NCBI RefSeq assembly: GCF_001750165.1
Contig: NZ_CP015411.1
Span: 4,192,501-4,256,500 of the forward strand
From: Pseudoalteromonas luteoviolacea
GTDB lineage: Bacteria; Pseudomonadota; Gammaproteobacteria; Enterobacterales; Alteromonadaceae
Length of the DNA: 64,000 nucleotides
Direction of reading: 5' to 3'
Part shown: positions 26,229 through 34,066 of the stretch, one piece after another
Numbering within the stretch: position 1 is the first letter of the stretch
Layout of the letters: every line of letters starts with the position of its first letter
Position numbers and translations under genes: made by a program
The notes under the pieces: generated by a model
What the model saw: the letters and a program-made list of their open reading frames with translations, nothing else
What the model was told of the DNA's origin: nothing
The model's database searches: none

Positions 26229-26246
26229 ATTAGATTGCAATCTAAT
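26229..26246. repeat. perfect 18-bp palindrome between divergent genes
   Basis: The sequence ATTAGATTGCAATCTAAT is its own reverse complement. It lies between the divergent EAL-CBS-GGDEF gene and the membrane protein gene that starts at 26359, 45-62 bp from the former start. This is the form of an operator for a dimeric repressor such as a TetR- or MarR-type protein, but no such regulator gene is adjacent. Confidence 0.6.
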
Positions 26247-26358
26247 GGAAGTTACCAATATTGGGGAAAAACATGGATGAACAGAGTACTTGGAGTATTA
26301 AAGCCATTGCTTTAAATTAAAATTAACGTACATTAAATTACGCCTAAATGTATGTAAT

Positions 26359-27456
26359 ATGGATATAATTATGAATTCGCTCAACGAGCAGATAATAAAA
26401 GTTGAACAAAGGATCAGAAAACAAACGCTGTTAAAAGCAAGTCTTGGGAGTGTAATTGGGTCTGTAATCGTTATCGCGATTTGGTTTCAAGTCTACATGA
26501 TTAATTCTAAACTTAGCCCTTTAATGATCCCCATAAGTGGCGCGATTATTGGCCTTTTTGTACGCTTTTTTGGCCAAGGATATGACAAATGGTTTTCTGC
26601 GATAGCCTGCATGGTGTTTGCTGCTATTTCATCAATGGCTTGGTACATGGAAATAGTTGTAGGTGGAAAAGTAACTTATGGCATACTCGCGGGGCTATTT
26701 TATGCAGGATTCTGGAGTGCTAATTACCTAGCAAAGCTCAAAATGCCAATTGTATTAGAAGATGCATTTACGCATCTTCAGTCATCTAAAAAGTATCCTG
26801 TAAAGGGCACCACTTTCAAAGCGGTAATGTCTGTCTTAGGTGCGACGATCTTTTCACTTGGTGCAACTTACGGCACCGCTATTGTCATGATTGAATTGCA
26901 ATATCAATTTCAATCTAAACAAAAAGCCCAGATGCTGAACATAGAAGAACAAAAAAAGCAGAAAAAAGAAATTGCCGTCACAATAGAAGCATTGTCAAAG
27001 TACAGCACGAGTGAAGCGCTACTTTATGCTCATGCATACTTTAGCGGCTATAAATTCAATCAATCAGGCAAATATACCCGAGGGTTTCCTCGTTCCGTGC
27101 ACAAATCACAGATGATTTTGGAATATCTGATGAAAGAACGTCAAGATCATCGTGCTCAGTTTATTCTCGGCGTCATACTGCAAGGGAATCGCGGTGAGCG
27201 CTTTATAGATATGGCAGCCGAACAAGGCGATCATTATGCCGCACTCTACCAAGCATTTTACGCAGGTTGCAAAAAAGATACTGCAAAAGGAGATCGCATT
27301 TTAGATGCTATTTATCCCTTGGTGAAAGAGTCTGCGATTAAATCAGAAATAGAAAGCGTGCGTTCATATGGCTATGAACCTGTGTGTAATGAAATATCTC
27401 AAGCACATTTCCCACATAGCTTTATACGTGGCTATATCACACTGGCTAAAAAATAA
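26359..27456 (+). CDS. unknown membrane protein with helical C-terminal domain
   Basis: I do not recognise the family. The 365 residues contain about five hydrophobic segments in the first half (near 24-46, 53-70, 76-97, 103-122 and 152-176), then a charged coiled stretch (QSKQKAQ to EEQKKQKKEIAV) and a helical C-terminal region with motifs like LGVILQGNRGERFIDMAAEQGDHYAALYQAF that recall Sel1/TPR-type repeats. The protein probably sits in the inner membrane with the repeat region in the cytoplasm. It ends at a strong bidirectional hairpin. An ATG four codons in is an alternative start; neither has a clear ribosome site. Confidence 0.7.
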   Translation: MDIIMNSLNEQIIKVEQRIRKQTLLKASLGSVIGSVIVIAIWFQVYMINSKLSPLMIPISGAIIGLFVRFFGQGYDKWFSAIACMVFAAISSMAWYMEIVVGGKVTYGILAGLFYAGFWSANYLAKLKMPIVLEDAFTHLQSSKKYPVKGTTFKAVMSVLGATIFSLGATYGTAIVMIELQYQFQSKQKAQMLNIEEQKKQKKEIAVTIEALSKYSTSEALLYAHAYFSGYKFNQSGKYTRGFPRSVHKSQMILEYLMKERQDHRAQFILGVILQGNRGERFIDMAAEQGDHYAALYQAFYAGCKKDTAKGDRILDAIYPLVKESAIKSEIESVRSYGYEPVCNEISQAHFPHSFIRGYITLAKK

Positions 27457-27494
27457 GTCTGCCCAGTCACAATAGATTAGTAAACAATAACAGG

Positions 27495-27525
27495 AAAGAG
27501 ATGAAAACGGCGTTTTCATCTCTTT
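27495..27525. terminator. bidirectional terminator between convergent genes
   Basis: AAAGAGATGAAAACG (27495-27509) and CGTTTTCATCTCTTT (27511-27525) form a very long perfect inverted repeat with only one base between; in practice the top few pairs open as loop. It can stop transcription from both the plus-strand membrane protein gene and the minus-strand lipoprotein gene. Confidence 0.8.
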
Positions 27526-27531
27526 ATAAGA

Positions 27532-28062
27532 TTATTTTAGCGCCATCTCAACTTGGCCAAAATGCGCAATCACTTCAACAATTTCAAGTTCAGCATCTTC
27601 ATAGTGCGTTTTCTCAGTAAAGCCAAGTTTAGCAATCGCCTGCACTGTTGCAGGGTGTACTAATAAGTCTTTAGCATGATAACACACAGGATCGCTATAC
27701 TCAGGTAATTTACCATCTTCATGGTAACCAGATTCAATCTCTTCTAGAGGCAGCGTAGGAATAATATCAGCAGCTTTATCAAGGGCATCTAGGTAATCTT
27801 TACACTGAGGGTACTTAGTCACGAAATTAGCTAATAAATCGCGTGAGGTAGCGACTAAATTTGCAGATTCTTGTTCAAGATCTGTCGCCGATTTGTGCTC
27901 TCTGATGTTTGCTAACAGTGAAGTTGCCTGAGTTTTATATTGGCCTAATGCATTGTCGCTTGCAGGTGCTTGCGCTTCAGTCTTGGCCGCTTGTGTGCTT
28001 GGTTGTTCTGAACATGCAAATAGCGCTAAAGCTGCGCATGCAATTCCTAGCTGTTTATACAT
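27532..28062 (-). CDS. small lipoprotein, probably iron regulated
   Basis: The 176-residue product has a lipoprotein signal peptide with the box LFAC and lipidated C17, followed by a Thr/Ala/Gln-rich linker. The remainder is helical with two cysteines (QCKDYL, VCYHAKDLL) and no family I recognise. The ATG at 28062 has GAGG 5 bases upstream and places the signal peptide correctly; a longer frame from 28101 would read through the regulatory site. A strong Fur-box match lies 22-40 bp upstream, so the gene is probably induced when iron is scarce. Function is unknown. Confidence 0.8.
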   Translation of the reverse strand: MYKQLGIACAALALFACSEQPSTQAAKTEAQAPASDNALGQYKTQATSLLANIREHKSATDLEQESANLVATSRDLLANFVTKYPQCKDYLDALDKAADIIPTLPLEEIESGYHEDGKLPEYSDPVCYHAKDLLVHPATVQAIAKLGFTEKTHYEDAELEIVEVIAHFGQVEMALK

Positions 28063-28083
28063 ATAATCCTCAAATTCATTATT

Positions 28084-28102
28084 ATTGATAACAATTCTCA
28101 TT
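28084..28102 (-). promoter_or_regulatory. Fur box upstream of the lipoprotein gene
   Basis: On the minus strand the 19-mer reads AATGAGAATTGTTATCAAT. It differs from the palindromic Fur consensus AATGATAAT-N-ATTATCATT at only three positions, and it sits where a repressor would block the promoter of the lipoprotein gene. Confidence 0.65.
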
Positions 28103-28132
28103 ATACAGTCTTGTCATCATTTTGAAACAGAA

Positions 28133-28158
28133 AAGGCCACAATAAATGTGGCCTTCTT
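28133..28158 (-). terminator. terminator after secF
   Basis: AAGGCCACA (28133-28141) and TGTGGCCTT (28147-28155) form a 9-bp stem with a 5-nt loop; read on the minus strand the stem ends in a short T run. It closes the tgt-yajC-secD-secF transcript. Confidence 0.85.
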
Positions 28159-28224
28159 GATTCAGATCGAAAATTGAATTTTACCCTAACAGTCAGCTAA
28201 CAAGCGTAACTGCCGAAGGGTTTA

Positions 28225-29166
28225 TTAAGGCATTGCGTCTAAATCCGCACCTTCTTTTTCAACTTCAACTGGGATCAGATCTTCTTTGCTTACACCCATT
28301 GCAACCGCAACAGAGCTCGCAACATAAACTGATGAATAGGTACCAATGAATACACCAAATAACAACGCCGTCGCGAAGCCGTGAATTGTTTGGCCACCCC
28401 ATACAAACAGAGCGATCAGTACAAGTATGGTTGTAATAGAGGTAACAAGTGTACGGTTCATCGTTTGCGTGAGTGAAATATTGATGATTTCTAGCGTGTC
28501 ATCAATACGCACTTTACGGAAGTTTTCACGGATCCTGTCAGATACAACAATGGTGTCATTCAGGGAGTAACCTATTACCGCTAAGATTGCCGCTAAAATC
28601 GTTAAGTCAAACTCAAGTCCAAGTAGCGAGAACAAGCCCATTGTTAAGATCACATCGTGGAAAAGTGCCGCAACCGCGCCTACAGCAAAGCGCCATTCAA
28701 ATCGAAATGCAACATACACCAGAATACATAAAAGTGCCGTCAGCATCGCAAGGCCACCTTGCTCTTTTAAGTCTTCACCAACACTTGGACCAACAAACTC
28801 AATTCGACGCATTTCAACACTGCTATCAGCCAGCTTCAGTGCATCGATAAGTTGGTTACCAATAGTATCTGCTTTGACACCTTCACGAGGGGCGATACGA
28901 ACTAATACCTCTTGGCTAGAGCCAAATAAGGTCACAGCCGCATCTGCAAAGCCATTTTCAGCCAACACTTTACGGATTTTAGGTAAGTCTGCTGGTTGTG
29001 AGAAGCCAACTTCAACCGCTGTACCACCAGTAAAGTCTAAACCAAAGTTTAAACCTTTCACCATAAATGACGCGATAGAAGCCAAAATCAAAACCGCTGA
29101 AAATGCCATCGACAACTTTCTTGCCGACATAAAGCGAATTGTGCTCGATAACTTTAATAATTGCAT
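28225..29166 (-). CDS. secF: protein translocase subunit SecF
   Basis: SecF works with SecD and YajC to pull exported proteins through SecYEG using the proton gradient. The 313-residue membrane protein has a first transmembrane segment, a periplasmic domain starting with the NFGLDFTGGTAVEV motif, and five further segments with the family motifs FRFEWRFAVGAVAALFHDVILTMG and ILAVIGYSLNDTIVVSDRIREN. It follows secD by 8 bp and ends before a clear terminator. Confidence 0.97.
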   Translation of the reverse strand: MQLLKLSSTIRFMSARKLSMAFSAVLILASIASFMVKGLNFGLDFTGGTAVEVGFSQPADLPKIRKVLAENGFADAAVTLFGSSQEVLVRIAPREGVKADTIGNQLIDALKLADSSVEMRRIEFVGPSVGEDLKEQGGLAMLTALLCILVYVAFRFEWRFAVGAVAALFHDVILTMGLFSLLGLEFDLTILAAILAVIGYSLNDTIVVSDRIRENFRKVRIDDTLEIINISLTQTMNRTLVTSITTILVLIALFVWGGQTIHGFATALLFGVFIGTYSSVYVASSVAVAMGVSKEDLIPVEVEKEGADLDAMP

Positions 29167-29174
29167 GCTCGCTC

Positions 29175-31034
29175 CTATATCGACAGTTTCGTGATGCGTT
29201 TACCGCCGATGAAGGCATTGATCACGGCACGAGTACCAATGATCGCTGTAAACATTGACGTCAAAATACCAATCGCAAGCGTCACTGCGAAACCAGCAAT
29301 CGGGCCTGTACCCACTGAGAACAAGATAACCGCTGCAATTAACGTGGTAATATTGGCATCAAAAATCGTGCTAAATGCGCTGTCATAGCCATAATGAACA
29401 GCCTGCTGTGGACTTCTGCCATCTGCTAGCTCTTCACGAATACGTTCGAAGATTAGTACGTTCGCATCAACGGCCATACCGACAGTTAATACGATACCCG
29501 CAATACCAGGTAAGGTTAGGGTTGCACCACTGATCATAGACATCACACCGACGATCATTACCAAGTTAGCCGCAAGTGCTAAGTTAGCAACGATACCGAA
29601 GCCTTTGTAGTACATCAACATGAAGCCAAGCACAAACGCAAAACCTAATACCACAGCTGTCATACCCGCTTCAATGTTCTCTTGCCCTAAGCTTGGTCCA
29701 ACAGTACGCTCTTCTACGATTTGAATTGGCGCAACCAATGCACCCGCTCTGAGTAGTAAGCTCAAATTGTGGGCTTCAGCTGGATTATCAATACCAGTAA
29801 TACGGAATGAGTTGTTTAAACGAGATTGAATCGTCGCAACGTTAATGACTTCTTCTACCTTAATAGGCGGCAGTGCTTTACCATTCTCATCTTTTTTACC
29901 AGAAGGTTTATACTCAATAAATACCGTGGCCATGCTCTTACCAACCGCACGTTTGGTAAAGGCACTCATCTTCGCGCCACCTTTGCTATCAAGGTTAATA
30001 CTTACCTGAGGACGCTGATATTCATCCATACCCGATTGTGCACCGGTAATGTGCAAGCCCTCAAGGATCACACGCTTTTTCAATACAACAGGGTAACCGT
30101 CTTTGTGATACAGCACTTCACTGCCTGCCGGAACTCGGCCCTGTGCTGCAGTGCGAGTATCAGCTCTATCATCGACTTCACGGAACTCTAGTGTCGCGGT
30201 TGCGCCTAAAATTTCTTTCGCAAGTGCCGTATCTTGTACACCCGGTAATTGCACTATGATGCGCTCAGAACCCTGTCTTTGTACATTTGGCTCAGCTACA
30301 CCCAACTGGTTAATACGATTACGAATAATGGTTTCATTTTGCTTAATAGCATAGTCGCGTAATTCACGCTGTTTTAAGTCACTTAAACTAGAGAAAAACG
30401 CCAGTTCGTTACTGCTGTCGTTAACAAAAACATTGCCAGGGTAGCGCTTTTTCAAAAAGCGTTCAGCGGCCTTTTTGTCTTCAACAGAGCGCATAACAAC
30501 TTGAACGCGGTCGCTATTTGCAACTTCGCGGATAGTACGATAACGAAGTTTTTCACCGCGCAAATCGCTCTTATAATCTTGCTCCATCTGCTCAAGCGCT
30601 TTGCCTAATGCCGTTGCCATGTCTACTTCCATTGTGAAGTGAACACCACCACTCAGATCCAGACCCAATTTCATTGGGTTTGCACCAATATTCTTGAGCC
30701 AGTCTGGTTGTGCTGGAGACATGTTAATAGCTGAAATGTAGTCTTCGCTCAGTGCGCCACGCAGGATATCCTGTGCTTTAAGCTGATCTTCTACATTCTT
30801 GAAGCGAATGAGAACTTGCCCTTCTTCTAGGACAGCAGATTTGATAGGTAGATTATTGTCTTGAAGTGTTTTATTTGCTTGATCAAGTACGCTTAAATCG
30901 GCGCTGGCCCCTTTCTTACCTGAAATCTGTATGGCCGGATCCCGACCATACATATTAGGGGTGGCATAAAGAATGCCAACGGCCAAAACAGCGAGCACAA
31001 GCAAGTATTTCCACATTGGATACTTGTTTAGCAC
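29175..31034 (-). CDS. secD: protein translocase subunit SecD
   Basis: SecD is the large subunit of the SecDF export motor. The 619 residues match the family (about 615). After an N-terminal membrane segment the large periplasmic domain shows MKLGLDLSGGVHFTMEVD and QLPGVQD, and the C-terminal membrane part has GPSLGQENIEAG, GIAGIVLTVGMAVDANVLIFERIREEL and FDANITTLIAAVILF. It is flanked by yajC upstream (21 bp) and secF downstream (8 bp) in the standard operon order. Confidence 0.98.
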   Translation of the reverse strand: MLNKYPMWKYLLVLAVLAVGILYATPNMYGRDPAIQISGKKGASADLSVLDQANKTLQDNNLPIKSAVLEEGQVLIRFKNVEDQLKAQDILRGALSEDYISAINMSPAQPDWLKNIGANPMKLGLDLSGGVHFTMEVDMATALGKALEQMEQDYKSDLRGEKLRYRTIREVANSDRVQVVMRSVEDKKAAERFLKKRYPGNVFVNDSSNELAFFSSLSDLKQRELRDYAIKQNETIIRNRINQLGVAEPNVQRQGSERIIVQLPGVQDTALAKEILGATATLEFREVDDRADTRTAAQGRVPAGSEVLYHKDGYPVVLKKRVILEGLHITGAQSGMDEYQRPQVSINLDSKGGAKMSAFTKRAVGKSMATVFIEYKPSGKKDENGKALPPIKVEEVINVATIQSRLNNSFRITGIDNPAEAHNLSLLLRAGALVAPIQIVEERTVGPSLGQENIEAGMTAVVLGFAFVLGFMLMYYKGFGIVANLALAANLVMIVGVMSMISGATLTLPGIAGIVLTVGMAVDANVLIFERIREELADGRSPQQAVHYGYDSAFSTIFDANITTLIAAVILFSVGTGPIAGFAVTLAIGILTSMFTAIIGTRAVINAFIGGKRITKLSI

Positions 31035-31055
31035 TGGATTATCCCTTTGTTATTG

Positions 31056-31394
31056 TTATAGCGACTTCATTGTACCCTTAGGTAAAACGGCTGCCACTGC
31101 TGACTTCTGTACAGTTACTTCAACTTGATCATTCAGGGCAATTACCACGAAATCTTTGTCTTCTGCAACCTTCGAAACTTTACCTACGAGACCACCTGAC
31201 GTTAAGACTTCATCGCCTTTACCAAGTGCACCCATTAGATCTTTGTGCTCTTTAACACGTTTAGCCTGCGGACGGTAAATTAAGAAATAAAATACCAAAC
31301 CGAAAATAGCCAACATGATAAGCATTTCCATACCGCCACCAGCTGGCGCGGCTGCCGCTGTGCTTGCATGGGCGCTAGAAATAAATAAGCTCAT
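31056..31394 (-). CDS. yajC: preprotein translocase accessory protein YajC
   Basis: YajC is a small single-span inner-membrane protein that associates with SecDF. The 112 residues have an N-terminal alanine-rich stretch, one membrane segment (about 24-42, MLIMLAIFGLVFYFLIYRPQ), the conserved RPQAKRVKEHKDLMGAL motif and a C-terminal beta domain with GDEVLTSGGLVGKV. It lies between tgt (32 bp) and secD (21 bp). Confidence 0.97.
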   Translation of the reverse strand: MSLFISSAHASTAAAAPAGGGMEMLIMLAIFGLVFYFLIYRPQAKRVKEHKDLMGALGKGDEVLTSGGLVGKVSKVAEDKDFVVIALNDQVEVTVQKSAVAAVLPKGTMKSL

Positions 31395-31426
31395 TGCTCT
31401 TCCTCATTTAATTTTTATATAAAACT

Positions 31427-32557
31427 TTATTCTGCTTCTACATCAGCAAGTGGCGGCACTGGCAGCCCTCTACGCTCATAAAAGTCAGCGACAAACTCAT
31501 CAAATGTCCCTTCCGTCAGGGCATTTCTCATACCTTCCATCAAACGCTGATAGTAACGTAAGTTGTGGATAGTATTTAAACGCGCACCTAAAATTTCATT
31601 ACACTTGTCTAAGTGATGCAGGTACGCACGTGAGTAATTTTTACATGTGTGGCAATCACACTCCGCATCAAGCGGGCTTGTATCTGTTTTATGAACAGCG
31701 TTACGGATTTTAATCACACCATCAGTAACAAACAAGTGTCCATTTCGCGCATTACGCGTTGGCATAACACAGTCAAACATATCAATACCACGACGAACAG
31801 CTTCAACCAAATCTTCTGGCTTGCCCACGCCCATTAAATAACGTGGTTTCTGTTCTGGCATTTTATACGCACAGTGGTCAAGGATCTTAACCATTTCTTC
31901 TTTTGGTTCACCAACTGATAAACCACCTAAGGCATAGCCATCAAAGCCGATGTCTTCTAACCCTTTTTGCGATTCTGCACGCAGTTCAGGGTACATACCA
32001 CCTTGAATAATACCAAATAAAGCAGATGGGTTATCACCATGCGCCTCTTTAGAGCGTTTTGCCCAGCGAAGTGATAACTCCATGGAGTCTTTCGCTTCTT
32101 TTTCTGTGGCTGGATAAGGTGTACATTCGTCAAATATCATGACGATGTCTGAGCCTAAATCACGCTGTACTTCCATCGCTTTCTCAGGAGACAACATGAT
32201 CTTTTCACCGTTAACAGGCGATTTGAACAGTACACCTTCTTCAGAAATTTTACGCATTGCGCCTAGACTAAACACCTGAAAGCCGCCTGAGTCTGTCAAA
32301 ATTGGCTTATCCCAATTCATGAAATCATGTAGATCGCCATGCTGTTTAATAATCTCGGTACCTGGACGTAGCATCAGGTGGAATGTGTTGCCCAAACAAA
32401 TGTGTGCACCAGTGTCTTTTAGTTCATCTGGCGTCATACCTTTTACTGTGCCGTAAGTACCTACAGGCATAAATGCGGGTGTTTCAACAACACCACGTTC
32501 AAACACTAAGCGTCCGCGACGTGCTTTACCATGTGTACAATCTAATTCAAATTTCAT
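31427..32557 (-). CDS. tgt: queuine tRNA-ribosyltransferase Tgt
   Basis: Tgt exchanges guanine 34 for preQ1 in tRNAs with GUN anticodons, a step of queuosine formation. The 376-residue product begins MKFELDCTHGKARRGRL and has the TIM-barrel motifs ILTDSGGFQVFSL (with a catalytic Asp), MIFDECTPYP, GGLSVGEP and the nucleophile region DCVMPTRNARNG, followed by the zinc site CDCHTCKNYSRAYLHH. I chose the ATG at 32557 because it has GAGG upstream and matches known Tgt starts; the frame stays open 13 codons further up. It heads the transcript with yajC, secD and secF. Confidence 0.97.
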   Translation of the reverse strand: MKFELDCTHGKARRGRLVFERGVVETPAFMPVGTYGTVKGMTPDELKDTGAHICLGNTFHLMLRPGTEIIKQHGDLHDFMNWDKPILTDSGGFQVFSLGAMRKISEEGVLFKSPVNGEKIMLSPEKAMEVQRDLGSDIVMIFDECTPYPATEKEAKDSMELSLRWAKRSKEAHGDNPSALFGIIQGGMYPELRAESQKGLEDIGFDGYALGGLSVGEPKEEMVKILDHCAYKMPEQKPRYLMGVGKPEDLVEAVRRGIDMFDCVMPTRNARNGHLFVTDGVIKIRNAVHKTDTSPLDAECDCHTCKNYSRAYLHHLDKCNEILGARLNTIHNLRYYQRLMEGMRNALTEGTFDEFVADFYERRGLPVPPLADVEAE

Positions 32558-32721
32558 AACTACCTCGTGTCGGAAAAACAGTCCAACAAAACTCAACCAA
32601 TGACCTCAATCCTTAAATAGGCCATATAAACTGTCAGATTCTATCAATAAAGCCCGAGCAATTCTAATATTGGGGCTAAAAAGGGATAAATAAAGTCACA
32701 ATCAAAAAAGGTTGAGTGTAA

Positions 32722-32749
32722 ATATAAAAAAACCGGCATTTAGCCGGTC
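32722..32749 (-). terminator. terminator after queA
   Basis: ACCGGC (32732-32737) and GCCGGT (32743-32748) pair across a 5-nt loop, and on the minus strand the stem runs into a tract of T. It separates queA from tgt. Confidence 0.85.
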
Positions 32750-32762
32750 TTGAAATTCTATA

Positions 32763-33797
32763 TTACTGTTTTTTAGTTAAAAACATTGCATCGCCATAAC
32801 TAAAGAAGCGGTACTTCTGAGCGATCGCCTCATGGTAAGCATTCATGATGTGCTCTTGTCCTGAAAAAGCACTGACAAGCATAATTAAGGTTGATTCAGG
32901 CAAGTGAAAGTTAGTGATCATCACATCAACAACATTAAACTGATAGCCTGGATAAATAAAAATGTCTGTATCGCCATAGAAAGTCTTTAATTCACCACCG
33001 TGAACCTTTGCAGCAGACTCTAAAGAACGGACCGACGTTGTACCAACCGCGATAACACGACCACCTCGGCTCTTACACTTAGCCACAGCATCCACAACTT
33101 CATCAGGTACTTCAATATACTCTGAGTGCATATGATGGTCATTGATATCATCAACACGCACGGGCTGGAAAGTACCGGCGCCTACATGCAAGGTTACAAA
33201 GGCCATCTCAACGCCTTTGTCTTTAAGTTGAGCCATGAGTGCATCGTCAAAGTGCAGGCCCGCTGTCGGTGCCGCAACGGCCCCAGGCTTTTCCCCATAC
33301 ACCGTCTGATAGCGTTCTTTATCACCTTCTTCATCAGGGCGATCAATATATGGCGGCAATGGCATGTGACCAATTTCGTCCAAAATACTTAATACGGAAT
33401 GCTCACCTTTAAACTCTAACTCAAACAATTCACCATGGCGTGCAACCATAGTGGCTTGCGCCTTGTCTTCAAGGATCAATTCAGCGCCAGGCTTTGGAGA
33501 TTTGCTTGAACGCACATGCGCTAGCACTCGGTGCTCATCTAGAATACGCTCGACCAAAACTTCAACTTTGCCGCCCGTCGACTTTTGACCAAACATGCGA
33601 GCAGGAATAACCTTAGTGTTATTGAAAATGATCAAATCTTCTGGCTCAATCAGATCAATAATATCCTTAAATATTTTATGCTCTAAATCACCACTAGTTC
33701 CATTCAATGTTAAAAGACGGCTACTCGTACGCTCCGCTTTCGGATGGCGGGCGATCAATTCATCAGGAAGTTCAAAATTAAAGTCAGCAACGCGCAT
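32763..33797 (-). CDS. queA: tRNA preQ1(34) S-adenosylmethionine ribosyltransferase-isomerase QueA
   Basis: QueA transfers the ribosyl part of SAM to preQ1 in tRNA, giving epoxyqueuosine. The 344 residues begin MRVADFNFELPDELIARHP and show the family blocks LIIFNNTKVIPARMFG, GAVAAPTAGLHFDDAL, LHVGAGTFQPVRV, GRVIAVGTTSVRSLESA and TNFHLPESTLIMLVSAF. The ATG at 33797 has GAGG 6 bases upstream and gives the standard N terminus. It precedes tgt, as in many gammaproteobacteria, but a terminator lies between them here. Confidence 0.97.
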   Translation of the reverse strand: MRVADFNFELPDELIARHPKAERTSSRLLTLNGTSGDLEHKIFKDIIDLIEPEDLIIFNNTKVIPARMFGQKSTGGKVEVLVERILDEHRVLAHVRSSKSPKPGAELILEDKAQATMVARHGELFELEFKGEHSVLSILDEIGHMPLPPYIDRPDEEGDKERYQTVYGEKPGAVAAPTAGLHFDDALMAQLKDKGVEMAFVTLHVGAGTFQPVRVDDINDHHMHSEYIEVPDEVVDAVAKCKSRGGRVIAVGTTSVRSLESAAKVHGGELKTFYGDTDIFIYPGYQFNVVDVMITNFHLPESTLIMLVSAFSGQEHIMNAYHEAIAQKYRFFSYGDAMFLTKKQ

Positions 33798-34066
33798 ATA
33801 AGACCTCATATTCGTGCAATTAGGCGGCAAGTCTAGTGCTGCGAGATAATGAAATCAAGCAACAAGCTTGATCTATTCATACTTTTTCACCTCTTGTCAG
33901 CAGTGTGAAATAGCTTTACTCTACTGGCTGCTTTGCATGTATTCATTCTTTTCGATGCAGGACTTGCTCTCAATGTATATTGAATAAAAAGCAATATAAA
34001 ACATGCAAATAACGATGAATAGGCAATATTTAAAAACTTAAAACATGGGTTTGGGGTCGTAACGCC

